Assembly (NCBI GenBank): GCA_022828595.1
Contig: JAKGHH010000004.1
Span: forward strand, 53,160,422 to 53,224,421
Direction of reading: 5' to 3'
Source of the DNA: Nelumbo lutea
Taxonomy: Eukaryota > Streptophyta > Magnoliopsida > Proteales > Nelumbonaceae
DNA: 64,000 nucleotides
Below are positions 10,621-20,721 of the stretch, in pieces. The number at the start of each line of letters is the position of its first letter. Positions within the stretch are counted from its first letter, which is position 1. The notes beneath the pieces are model-generated. The model searched no databases and was not told where the DNA came from. It saw only the letters and a program-made list of their open reading frames with translations. Both the position numbers and the translations under genes were made by a program.

Positions 10621-12972
10621 AACCTTCACATTGGATTATTGACTCTGGAATCTCTGATCATATGATTAGGACTCCATGTGTGTAGTCTTCTCTTTCCCAG
10701 TCTTCCACATCCCAAGCAATTACCCCCACTAATGGTTCTACTTCTCCCATTTGTGGTGTTGGTGATATTGACCACATCTTTATCTTTATCCTCTATTTTA
10801 TATGTACATAAATTTCCTTTTAACATGTCTATTACTAGATTGACTAAATATCTTAAATGTTCTATAAATTTTTACCCCTCCTCTTGTATGATTCAAGATG
10901 TCAAGACGAAGATGAAGATTGGTGGAGGCCATGAAGCAGGTGGATTGTATTACCTTGATAGTGGTGGTTTGAAATTAGCACTTCAGTCTTCTCCCACTCC
11001 TATCCAGTAGCATTGTAAATTTGGTTATCCGTCTCTCAAGGCCCTAAAAATACTTGTTTTGTCATTATGTCATATTTCTTCTTTGGATTGTGAGTCGTGT
11101 TAGTTTGGAAAACATAATAGAACCTCTTTTAGTCCTAGGGTTGATAGTCATGTTTTAAGTCCTTTTTCATTAATTCATTCAGATGTTTAGGGTTGTACTA
11201 TGGTTACAAGTACTTTGTAATTTTTGTTGATGATTATTCAAGGATGATGTGGCTTTATCCTATGAAAGATAGAAGTGAATTATTCTCTAATTTCAAAAAT
11301 TCCATGCTGAAATTTGTACCCAATTTGGTGTCCATATTAAGATTCTTCATTCAGATAATGAAAAGGAATATTGTTAAACACCATTTCAATAATACATAGA
11401 ACAACACAGTGTAATTCATCAAACTTCTTGTTCTTACACCCCACAATAGAATGGTGTCACTGAATGGAAGACCGACACTTGAAGTGATGTTGTCCTTACA
11501 TCATGTTTTCTGATCAATCGAATGTTTATGTCTATCCTTGGAAGTCAGTCACCTTTCTTGGTTTTGTTTCCTACTCTATCTTCATTCCCTCTTACTCCTA
11601 GAGTTTTTGGTTATATCTATTTTGTTCATAATTTAGGGCTTAGGTTGGACAAATTAGATGAACATGCTACAAAATGCATCTTTCTTAGCTATTGCAGAAC
11701 CTAAAACGAGTATAAATGTTACAACCCTAGCTTTCGTTGTTCATTTGTGTGTTCAGATGTTACTTTTTTAAATCTATCCTCTTCTCTTTTAGTTCTGATG
11801 TTCCCCATCCTCGTCTTGTGTTTCCTCTTCCTATTCTAGTTGACGACTCCATTCTTACAATTCTTGTTGTGTATCAGCCATCGTCTTCTCAAGTGCACGT
11901 TACTACTGAAAGACCACCAATTATGCAAGTGTGTACTCACATAGGGTACTAGCTCCTCCTCTAGTTCATTCCTCATTGATAGATCTAGTAGTTGTTCCTC
12001 CTTCCAATCTTGATCTTTTCATTATATTGCGAAAAATTAAACGTACTTATACTTCTCATCCTATTTCCCATTATGTTTTGGTTGCTCACCTTTCTACTTC
12101 TTGCCGACAGTTTATATCTCTATTATCTTCTATGTTCATTCCTAGAATGTCCAGGAAGCCATTATCTCTTCAGGGTGGAATTAAGCAATGGAAGAGAAAT
12201 TATCTACACCTGTAAACAATAACACATAGGAGCTTACCACTCTCCCTCCTAGTAAGCATGTTATCATATGCAAGTGAATGTATACAGTAAAATATCTCCT
12301 AGGTGGCAGGGTGGATCAGTTGAAGGCTTGATTTGTAGCAAAAGGTTACTCTTAGTTGTATGGTGTTGACTACATGGAATTTTTTTCTCATGTGGGTAAG
12401 TTGAAATATTTTTTGAGAATAGAAGTTGCAAGATCAAGACATGGTATTAACTTGTACCAAAGAAAGTATATCCTTGATTCTCTCAAAGAGACATGATTGC
12501 TAGGTGCCAAACCGGCTAAAATACATTTGGAATCAAATGTTAAGTTAAATATTGATGCAGGTGAAGAGTTTGAAGATCCTAGGAGGTATAAAAGGTTGGT
12601 GAGTGAGTTTAACTACCTACTAACTATTACTTGGCCAAGTATATCATTTGTAGAGAGTATGGTGAGCCAGTTTGTGCAATTCTAAGGATTGTTAGATACT
12701 TGAAGGGATCTCCAGGTTATGGACTATTATATAAGAATGGGGGTATTCTTGAGATAGAGGGGTACACAAATGCTAATTGGGCTAGATCTGTTTCTGACAG
12801 GAGATCTGTTACAAGGTATTGTACCTTCCTTGTGGGAAATCTGGTAACTTGAAAGAGCAATAAACAAACTTTAGTAGCAAGTAGTGTTGAAGCTAAATAT
12901 AAGGACATGACACATACTACATGTAAATTAGTGTAGGTTGAATGGATTAATGGATTAGATCATGCCTTGTTA
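10621..12972 (+). pseudogene. Copia C pol: protease, integrase, RT tail, RNase H
   Basis: Pol order is protease, integrase, RT, RNase H. The protease motif is WIIDSGISDHM near 10632. The integrase region shows FVDDYSRMMW near 11228 and a degraded QNGV site near 11450. The RT linker block is near 11930-12215. At about 12395 the frame jumps from the start of RT (YMEFFSHV) to GKLKYFLRIEVARSRHGINL, which lies beyond the catalytic YVDD, so the RT core of several hundred bases is gone. RNase H follows, with YTNANWARSVSDRRS near 12765 and KSNKQTLVASSVEAKY near 12855. It ends abruptly near 12972. Confidence 0.8.
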
Positions 12973-12974
12973 GA

Positions 12975-13002
12975 ATATATATATATATATATATATATAT
13001 TA
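12975..13002. repeat. AT microsatellite at copia C truncation point
   Basis: An uninterrupted AT run immediately follows the last recognisable RNase H codons, so the microsatellite marks the breakpoint. Confidence 0.85.
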
Positions 13003-13054
13003 TCAATAAATAATGTATTATTTATCGGACGTTGGAGCACAAAGTTATGACTTC

Positions 13055-13240
13055 TAAAAGTTTGTATACACATTTAGTGTGTGACTCGTGACTTAGTCAC
13101 TAGGTCAAATAGGTCAACGTTCCAACTACTAAGGTTGAACGATTTTTGACAAATTCATGGGTGTACACGGGGCTCGGAATTATAGCTGTGTGATGGTTCA
13201 CATGGTACAATTGGTTGAGTCAATAGCAAGTTGAAAACAC
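13055..13240. repeat. Fragment of a repeat shared with 14505-15010
   Basis: Blocks such as GACTTAGTCACTAGGTCAAA, AGGTCAACG, GTGATGGTTCA and GAGTCAA recur in the same order near 14880-15000. This appears to be two diverged copies of one MITE-like repeat. Confidence 0.5.
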
Positions 13241-13335
13241 TACCAAAACCCAGTAAGGTTCAGAAGAGATATTCTTGATTTTACATGGAAAACCTTTATT
13301 AGCATCTATTAACTTCAAGAAATAATGAATATGGG

Positions 13336-13891
13336 TAGGGGTTTTCAATATATGGTCTAGACCACTAAATCAAACTAAATCAAAATGAAATTGGCAGTTT
13401 GTTATGGTCTAGCCTTAAACGGTTTGGTTTGGTATGAGAATTCCTCAAACTAATTTTTTTGGTTTGGTCCAATTTTCAAAATTTTAGAAGCTAAACCAAA
13501 TTGCAAACAACATTAACTAACATGCGTTTAACATTTCATACATTATTATTTGTTTGTTTCAATATTTAACATGTAATTTGATGCCCAAGGAGCTATTTAT
13601 ATTTGAGAAAGTGTAAATATAGTTTATATAATAGTAATAGGTGGCATTTGTTAACATTTTCAATTTTCAATTTGAATAATATTTGTTATTTAAGCAGATA
13701 TTTGTGTTATTTGGGCTTTTTAATTAGACTAACCCTATAGAGTAACCCAAATTGTATTAAAAACTGGACCAAACTATAATAGAACAATTTGATTTGGTTT
13801 CGTTTTTGTACTAAAATGGTTTGGTTTGGACTAAAAATTTCTTAAACCATAATTCACAGGTCTGGTTTGGTTGGGACCATGAGCACCCCTA
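13336..13891. mobile_element. hAT-like MITE
   Basis: The left end is TAGGGGTTTTCAATATATGG. The right end read on the other strand is TAGGGGTGCTCATGGTCC. The candidate 8-bp flanks AATATGGG and ATTATGAA agree only in part. The interior is AT-rich and non-coding, with GGTTTGGTTTGG-type subterminal blocks on both sides. Confidence 0.55.
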
Positions 13892-14504
13892 ATTATGAAG
13901 CCCCGTGGAAAAAAAAAAGCAATAAATACAAACCTTCTGGGGCATTAATCAGATGAGGTGGTCTCAACTATCTTTTCACCAAAGAAAATTGCAACACCCA
14001 TGCCAAAAAATTCCAAACAAAGAATCATGGTTACTATAATTCATAGAAAGTTGAAAAATAACATAAAATGGCTTTACCTACGAAAGATGGCTAAAAAAGA
14101 GGAATAATAAGAGGGCTAAATAACTCACCATTAACTCCCTCTCCTCTTTCTCATTAACTCACTTAATTATCTTTTCTCATTAATTATGCTATTAACTCTA
14201 TCCTTTCTATAACCCACCAATTAATTCTCTCTCATCCTCATCTTCAATACTTCATTAAATTGCCTAAAATTTATTAACTTTATCTATATCTATATCCATT
14301 TCAGTTTAACTATAATTTTATATACATTAGATATATTTCTATTAAATTGTAATTATCAATAAAAAATATTTATATTGAAATAGAGTTATTCAATGATATA
14401 TTGCTAGGCTAAATAATATGCTTCAATTTAAAAGATAATTAATTTTTAAGTTAATATCTTTTATATTTTAGAATAAATGCTATTTAAACCAATTAACAAA
14501 TAAA

Positions 14505-15010
14505 ACTAGTGTTTTAAAAATTAGTTTGGAGGTTGAATAGATTTTTCTTCTAGGTCGCGAGTCAATGGTTCAACCAGGTTGGACAAATCAAACCATGACA
14601 CATCATCCATCTATATATCTATAATATGATATAATATAATTACATTTTTTGTGTGCATATATTATTTTAGGTTCAATCTGTACTTTTTATTTTAGTTTTT
14701 TAACTTTTTATAAATAGAAGAGCCAGGAATTAAAATTTGAATCACAAAATGAGTTCTTTTTTTGTATAGTGGGTTGCAAAGATCATGAAAAGTTACTCAA
14801 AATAAAAAATATCACCCTAATCAGACAATTAGGCACAAAGACCCCTAGAAGTTTTCAATACATTGTATATAGTAACCCATGACCCAATGGCTAGATCAAA
14901 TGGGTCAATGGTTCAACCACCTACGTTGAACCCAAAATTAGAAATAGGGTCAAGTGATGGTTCAAATGCTTTAACCGTCTGAGTCAACGATGAGTTGTAA
15001 ACATTAAACA
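14505..15010. repeat. Diverged MITE-like repeat
   Basis: The left end (GTGTTTTAAAAATTAGTTTG, then GAGTCAATGGTTCAACC) and right end (GGTTCAACC, then GAGTCAACGATGAGTTGTAAAC) carry related blocks, suggesting a small element with subterminal GGTTCAACC motifs. The boundaries are approximate. Confidence 0.4.
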
Positions 15011-15893
15011 CAACATCTTAGAAATTATAATCCATTTGTATTCCATTTGAGATAATAAAAATCAATTAACCATAGTAAAAATAATTTATTAAATTACTTA
15101 AACAAGATAAAAATGATTTTTTATTATTATTGATAAAAATATTTTTATTAATATAATAAAAAACAAATAAATTAATAAAATTAATAAGATAAAATTAAAA
15201 TCTAATATCCATTTAAAATTAATACAATCAATACAAAATTATCTAACAATTATTAGTTTTATAATTAATTTTGAAAAATGAACTTAAATTCCATTGATAA
15301 ATAAAAAAACTAATATAACTAATTAAATTGAATAAGGATTAATAAAAAGAAAAAATAATAAAAATATTAACATTAAATATAGTTTAATTAATTTAAAACC
15401 AACCTAAATTCTATTTACAAGTTGGAAAATTGTAAAAACCTCCTTGGGTTTTCTAACAATCCTATGAACCTCATTATATATGTTTTGACCTTAATAAAAA
15501 CTTCCCATACTATTTTGAAATAAGGTGCAGATACTTTCCTTCCCTTAGCACTCAAAATAGAAAATGTTGATGTAATGTATTAATTTCATTAAATACCAAG
15601 TTTATTCATAAATAATTACGAACAAAAAAATATTTTTACCTAAAAATAATACAAAAACAATTAATTACTAACCATAATTCTTTAAAAATAAAAAAAATGT
15701 CTAGTATTAAGGTACGAAAAATAATATAGATTTATCTAGATCACAGGAAATTAGCCACTCATTAAAGTGCAACTTACATTGTGATTGATAAACTAGACAT
15801 AACCCAAAAAATGCTTGAATTGGACTTAGATGAGCATTTTTTAATTGAAATAATAAAGTACCTTCCTCAAATTTTCTTAATAAAACCCCTTCA
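15011..15893. other. Very AT-rich stretch, no gene seen
   Basis: 15040-15420 is dominated by A/T runs and ATTAAT-type words. A piece near 15430-15560 (AAAACCTCCTTGGGTTTTC) resembles the AAACCTCC termini of small elements such as 29450-29956. Confidence 0.4.
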
Positions 15894-16825
15894 TTGCATG
15901 GGTCCCGACTAGTAAATTGCTATGAAAAGAAACCTGACTTATCTGATGTGTATTATCTGAGAAATGTGAGAGGGGAAGTTGCCATTGAAAAAGCAGCATA
16001 TATAGCAGTAGAAGTGCATTCTTCCCATCCAGATGAGCTAGAAATAAAATCATGCACACCGGGCTGGGTTATCTATCATGAATGAATACACGCACCAATG
16101 TTAAATACAGATATGGCCCATAGTGAATATACTAGCATGTTTACTTGTGATAGGTAGCCCAACTCGATGTGCATGATTTAATATCCGGCCAATCCGCACT
16201 GCTTTCTTTAACCATTTTTAATTTCTTCTGTTATTTTTAACAAAAAATAAATAAAAAATATAGAAAAGGAGAAACACAGCGGGAAGAACATTGAAGGGTG
16301 CTGAAGATGTTGGTTTAGAGTGAAGGAATATATCATTTTTGTTATTTAAAATTGATTGTTAGGTCTGCAGTTTTGATCATGCAATTAAAAAATTATTAAT
16401 AATAAGCTAGTGGTGTTGACCACTTCATTGAAACTGTATAATGACTTGATAGTGGAGAGTTTTAAATACATAACCAATAACCAATGAAACAATAAGCTTT
16501 AAATAATAACCAACTTGCTTGAGAGTGGTTGGCCTGTCATGAGCATGAGGCCATTATCGAGAAGTTTTTGAGTTAGAAAGAGAAATAATATATTGTAAGA
16601 ACGTTGAATGCAAAGTGAATGAAACCGCTACAATTCTTTTTTTAGTATTTAATCATACGTCTGCATCTCCCTATGTCTTTTTAGGCGATTCTTTACGTTC
16701 CTATAATGGGTATTTTAGGGTATGATTTGATTAAAAAATATAAAAGCGTAGCTTGGTACAGGCCAATATGTTCCAATTGGCATATCAGCCGATATCTATA
16801 TTTAGAACTTGCGGAAATACATTAA
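15894..16825. other. No recognised gene; one 63-codon open frame at 15894-16085
   Basis: The open frame at 15894-16085 has mixed, non-repetitive composition (for example CYEKKPDLSDVYYLRNVRGE), but I recognise no family and see no splice or promoter context. It may be a relic exon or chance. The remainder to 16825 is unassigned. Confidence 0.3.
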
Positions 16826-17100
16826 GGTCCCGTTTGTTTTTCGGTAAGTTATTTATCTGGGTAAATATAGTTACCTAGGTAAGTTTTTCCTAACCTGGGT
16901 AAGTGTATTTACTCATGTATTTAATTTTTCATGTAAATAAGTCAATGACCATTTAGCCATAAAAATCCATTATTACTAGAGTATTTTTGTCCCATTCAAG
17001 AATTGCCAATTTTTTCCTTAGGTGGGAAAGTTATTTACCCACCGGGTAAGTGATACCCAAGAAAATAAACTTTACCTGATCCCCACATAAGAACGCCCCC
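16826..17100. mobile_element. Tourist-like MITE with TAA target duplication
   Basis: A 275-bp non-coding element flanked on both sides by TAA (16823-16825 and 17101-17103). The left end is GGTCCCGTTTGTTTTTCGG and the right end on the opposite strand is GGGGGCGTTCTTATGTGGGG. Subterminal motifs such as GGTAAGT and TTACC are shared with the MITE at 7510-7911. Confidence 0.75.
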
Positions 17101-17746
17101 TAAGTAATTCTTCTCCAAAATCGGTGGTAGCAGGAACAATTTAGCTAACTTAGCTTCTACTGTTGTACAAGGAAAAGGAATTTGTCCCCTTCCTATTGAC
17201 AACCAAACATCTCTGAGAAAATAACTTTCTTTTCCGAAAGTTTCTTTCACTTTATTTTCCTCACCAACGCCTCCCACCCCCACAAGTGGTTTCAACATTT
17301 CAACACTATCCTATTTCATCATGCATCACAGAGACAGCTTAGACCATCTCTTCTAATGCAATTACTCTAGAAAAAATTAAGTCTAGTTAGCTCCTGTAGA
17401 AGCCTTATACCTTGGAAAGATGTGCCGGCTAGAATCTAAATAATGCTTCAAAAGAGACATATATAGACTATGAGGAACTCAAGAAGATCATGGGCCCCTA
17501 ACAGTGAAACTAGGTTGGTTAATTTCTGATGCAATTAACTAGACTCTTTGTTGCTTGACTCCTATTTTCCTTGGGTGTTTTCCAGTTGTCTGTTGGACTC
17601 TGAAGTGTCTCCTGAGTTCTATATTAACTAATACATTTCTGATTCTCTAAAAAACATGCAAAAATAAGAAAATAAATGGGGAAAAATGGTTTTAATAAGT
17701 TGTGTACTGGTCTCTGATGAAGGTGGGTGGTTTTAAATTGAGTTAC
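17101..17746. other. No gene recognised; 3' side of the folate-transporter exon
   Basis: On the minus strand this lies downstream of the folate-biopterin-transporter exon, where its first intron and next exons should be. I could not find further transporter exons. An 87-codon minus-strand frame at 17035-17298 has no recognisable family. Confidence 0.35.
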
Positions 17747-17996
17747 CTCCAATAGCAATGTATGGGATTCTATGCTGGCCTCTGATGTAAATTGCATCGG
17801 AAACAATCCCGTGGAACCATTTTATGATCTTGGGAATATCTGCTAAGGTCTGCAACAGCTGAAGAGTTGAGGGAGCGGCATTGAGGCTGTCTTTGAGAAA
17901 GAAACTCACGCCCATCCATGGGAAGCATTGGAAACCCTGCACCCAGTATCCGAATCCCAGCAAGGGTCGGAGTGGATTTCCTGCGGGCCAACTCAT
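17747..17996 (-). pseudogene. Folate-biopterin transporter (BT1 family), isolated 5' exon
   Basis: Plant BT1-family proteins are membrane transporters of folates and biopterin, related to the major facilitator superfamily. The minus-strand frame from an ATG at 17996 contains GFGYWVQGFQCFPWMGVSFF, then STLQLLQTLADIPKIIKWFH and GIVSDAIYIRGQHRIPYIAI, matching the N-terminal part of the family (first helix, SPSTLQ loop, plYGivSDai and HRiPYi motifs). It ends at a good donor (GGAG|GTAACT at 17747/17746). The family has about 10-12 helices in roughly 450-500 residues, while only about 83 are present here. No following exon was found within 600 bp, so this is likely a gene fragment, although a long intron cannot be excluded. 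A second ATG at 18051 opens a different frame and is unlikely to be used. Confidence 0.75.
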
Positions 17997-18313
17997 TTCG
18001 CCAAAGTCGAAGAATCAGGACCCTTTTGAGAAGATGAAATGAAGCCACCACTTTCTGTGGAGGGCAGAGCGGAGCAAGAAATTTCTTTCCTTGGTATTAT
18101 TTCTAGTTTCTTTCATCGAGACTCAGTTAGTTGAATTTATATAAATTATGATATCACGTTCGGATTGCAATAGAAATTGAATAACGTTAAAAGAAATAAA
18201 CTTTTTACCAAAACTACTAATCTATTCTATGGCTGATGAAGTTAAAACTGTATTGATTACTATATCCTATAATATTTTATCATTTAATTATTTTATCCAC
18301 TAAAAGACGTTTA
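17997..18313. other. Upstream of transporter exon; no clear promoter
   Basis: I see no convincing TATA box and no further exon in this AT-rich stretch. Confidence 0.35.
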
Positions 18314-18432
18314 GGTTGTGTTTGGTCCGAAAGAAAAAGTAGGGAAAGGTAAGGAAACCTTTACAAACCATGTATAGGTTTTCCTGACTTTCCCTTCCTT
18401 TCTCCACCTTTTCCTTCAAACCAAACATGGCC
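18314..18432. mobile_element. 119-bp Tourist-like MITE with TTA duplication
   Basis: Flanked by TTA at 18311-18313 and 18433-18435. The ends are GGTTGTGTTTGGTCCGAA and, on the other strand, GGCCATGTTTGGTTTGAA. The interior is a stem-like palindrome (GGAAAGGTAAGGAAACC opposite GGTTTTCCTGACTTTCCC). Confidence 0.8.
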
Positions 18433-18478
18433 TTAATTCAAACACTTCAACCAATATCAAGCAACCCCCATTCAAACT

Positions 18479-19195
18479 TGATGTAGGGTGATTTGGCCCG
18501 ACCTAATAATAGAGGGACATGTGGACACGACCTAGCTAACAGAACAACAGCTCACCCCAAATGTACCCAAGTCTGTGACGGGCCAAGCTCGGCTAACCGA
18601 ACCATCTCGGGACAGGCCCACCTCGGAAGCGAGTCCACTTCGGGACAAGTTTACTTAGGGGCACGATTGCATTAAGATCACCTCGGTTACCAGGCTCCTC
18701 GACATTTGTAACAGGTTGGACCCAGGGGCATCAGTTCGGATAATATTGACCGGCCTCCACATGATAACCCCAAAATTCTCGTCACCGGATTCCATGCTTA
18801 CACGGGATCACGCCTTGTAACAGTTGGCCTTATCTCCTCTGACCGATTCGGACGACGATGATATGCCTTATCGGCTGGCGACGTCATCTCCTATTAATTC
18901 GGTAACAGGCCAGGGCACGGCAAAAATCCTGTAACCACTTCGAAAAACCCACGAGGACTTCAGTATATAAAGACCCCAACCCTTCGGGGGCAAAGGTACG
19001 CGTAATCACTGCTCTCTAGCTCTCTAGCTTTCTGAATTACCTTCAACTCGCAAGTTACTGACTTAAGCATCGGAGCGACCTCGCCGGGTAAGCACCCCTG
19101 GGTTCTCTGACTCTTTCTGTGCAGATCTGCCTAGTCCGTCGTCTACTGGAAGCCGAGTCATCTCCAGGTAGGAGCAGCCAGATTGCGTGGCATCA
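18479..19195 (+). repeat. 5' LTR of the Tat element (717 bp)
   Basis: Begins TGATGTAGGGTGATTTGGCC and ends GTGGCATCA, directly followed by the primer site. GC-richer than its surroundings. Its start, TATA segment and ACCTCGCCGGGTAAGCACCC block match the LTRs of the minus-strand non-autonomous element at 49211-52385. Confidence 0.85.
18964..18971 (+). promoter_or_regulatory. TATA box in Tat 5' LTR
   Basis: TATATAAAG within AGTATATAAAGACCCC, about 230 bp before the LTR end. The same string occurs in inverted form in both LTRs of the related minus-strand element. Confidence 0.7.
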
Positions 19196-19197
19196 AT

Positions 19198-19215
19198 TGG
19201 CGTCGTCTGTGGGAA
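19198..19215 (+). other. Primer-binding site of the Tat element
   Basis: TGGCGTCGTCTGTGGGAA begins two bases after the LTR. This position and sequence type are standard for Tat elements. It differs at two of 18 bases from the primer site of the minus-strand element at 51190-51207. Confidence 0.85.
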
Positions 19216-19261
19216 GCGCTTTGAAAAACCTTTTCCACCAATCATCCTAAACTCATCTTCA

Positions 19262-20721
19262 ATGGCATCTTCCATCAACGTCGGACAAAACGTCAACATG
19301 AACACCTCCGAGGGGGCAACTTTAGGTCCCAACTGTCTGTATCAGATAGTTCACCGTGTCTCTTCTACAGACGGGATCCCCACTCTCAATGTGCCTCAGG
19401 TTCTTGCACCAGTGAATGCCCCACTCCCCTTGACGGTGGGTGCAACCTTCGTCGAACTTTTTATCATCTCCCCGACGGTCGGACAGAATCAATTGGAGGA
19501 CCTGGTGTACTGCATGCGGGCTATGCAAGCCCAAATGCAACCGGTCCAGCAATTTCAGCTGTATCAATAGCAAGTCTTGCACCACTTTTATCAGCAGCAG
19601 TTTCCCCTACTGCCGTAAAATCAGCGGACTCAACAGTCGGTTCCACCTCGGCATCTGGCCACACAGCAAGTCAAGCCTCGCCGCCAGGGCGAGTGCCCTC
19701 CTCGTCAGGGAGAGACCTCCTAAGCCCAAAACCCCCTCGGGAGTCAGATCTCGTCCTGCGGTAGGAGGGAGAGACAGGTTGCTCCTCCCGCCTCCCAACA
19801 AGTGAACAGGTCAGGAGATACCCAGCCTGCCAGGGCCGTATCACCTCGGCCCTCCCAGCTCGAAGTTCTGCTCGCGGAGAACCGATTCGATGTTCTGGCC
19901 TCGGGTTCCAAACCAGGCCCCTTAGTTCATAGCAGTCGTTGCCAATAGTCTGAGTAGCTCCCCGCAAGAACTATGCCTGATAATACAGAAGTCAGTAGCA
20001 CCAACTCGAAGCGGTGAAGAAGCACCCGAAGCGGCGTCGCAAGGCTCGCCGAGCTGCAGCCCAAAGCCAACCCGACCAACCCAAAGGAAAGGAAGAAGTG
20101 AGTTCGGGAACAACGAAGACTACCCCACTCCTCTCTGTACCATCTCCCCTATCCCCCAAGCTTCTAGCAGTTCCAATGCCCAAGGACTTCAAAGTACCTC
20201 CCTTAGACAAGTATGACGGGTTGTTCGGTCCGAATGACCACGTAGATTCATTTAAATCACAGATGCACCTAGCCGGTGTGGATGAACCCTATATGTGCGT
20301 GGCTTTCTCCACCACCTTTAAAGGAGTAGCTCGCACATGGTATAGAAACCTAGCGCCCGGGACATTCAAGAGTTGGGCGCAGTTCGTGCAGAATTTTACC
20401 TCGCACTTCATCACAAGCAAGAGGTGCCCGAGGTCCCAGGAAAGCCTGCTCAGAATAGTCCAGAGGGAGGGAGAATCTATCCGGAGCTACATTAAGAGAT
20501 TCAACATTGCATGCTTACAAATTCCTGATCTAGACCCCGCTATGAGACTCATAGAAGTCAAAAGAGGTATCACCCACAAAGAATTCAAGTGGCATGTGGT
20601 CGCCAACAAACCAAAAGACGTTACTGAGTTCCTCAAGCTCGTTGACCAGTTCATCGGAACAGAGGAACAGATGAACCAGAAGAGCGAGAATCCATCAGAG
20701 AAGAGGAAAAGAGAGGGTGAG
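19262..20721 (+). pseudogene. Tat gag, 5' part
   Basis: Gag would build the particle. The likely start is ATG at 19262 (MASSINVGQNVNMN). A frameshift and stops separate this from the core frame at 20014-20721, which holds the retrotransposon gag domain: MPKDFKVPPLDKYDGLFGPN, DHVDSFKSQM, FKGVARTWYRNL, GESIRSYIKRFN and FKWHVVANKPKDVTEFLKL. The C-terminus is split by the solo LTR at 20722-22673 and resumes in frame at 22679. Confidence 0.85.

Larger units (their letters stand above)
8709..12975 (+). mobile_element. Copia element C, 3'-truncated
   Basis: Ty1/copia retrotransposon with one 5' LTR, gag, protease, integrase and a fused RT-tail/RNase H, in that order. It is truncated near 12975 inside RNase H and has no 3' LTR. 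The RT catalytic core is deleted. It abuts the LINE on its left. Confidence 0.8.

Noticed and set aside
19607..20210. Minus-strand frames overlapping Tat gag
   Set aside because: Shadows of the GC-rich gag coding strand.
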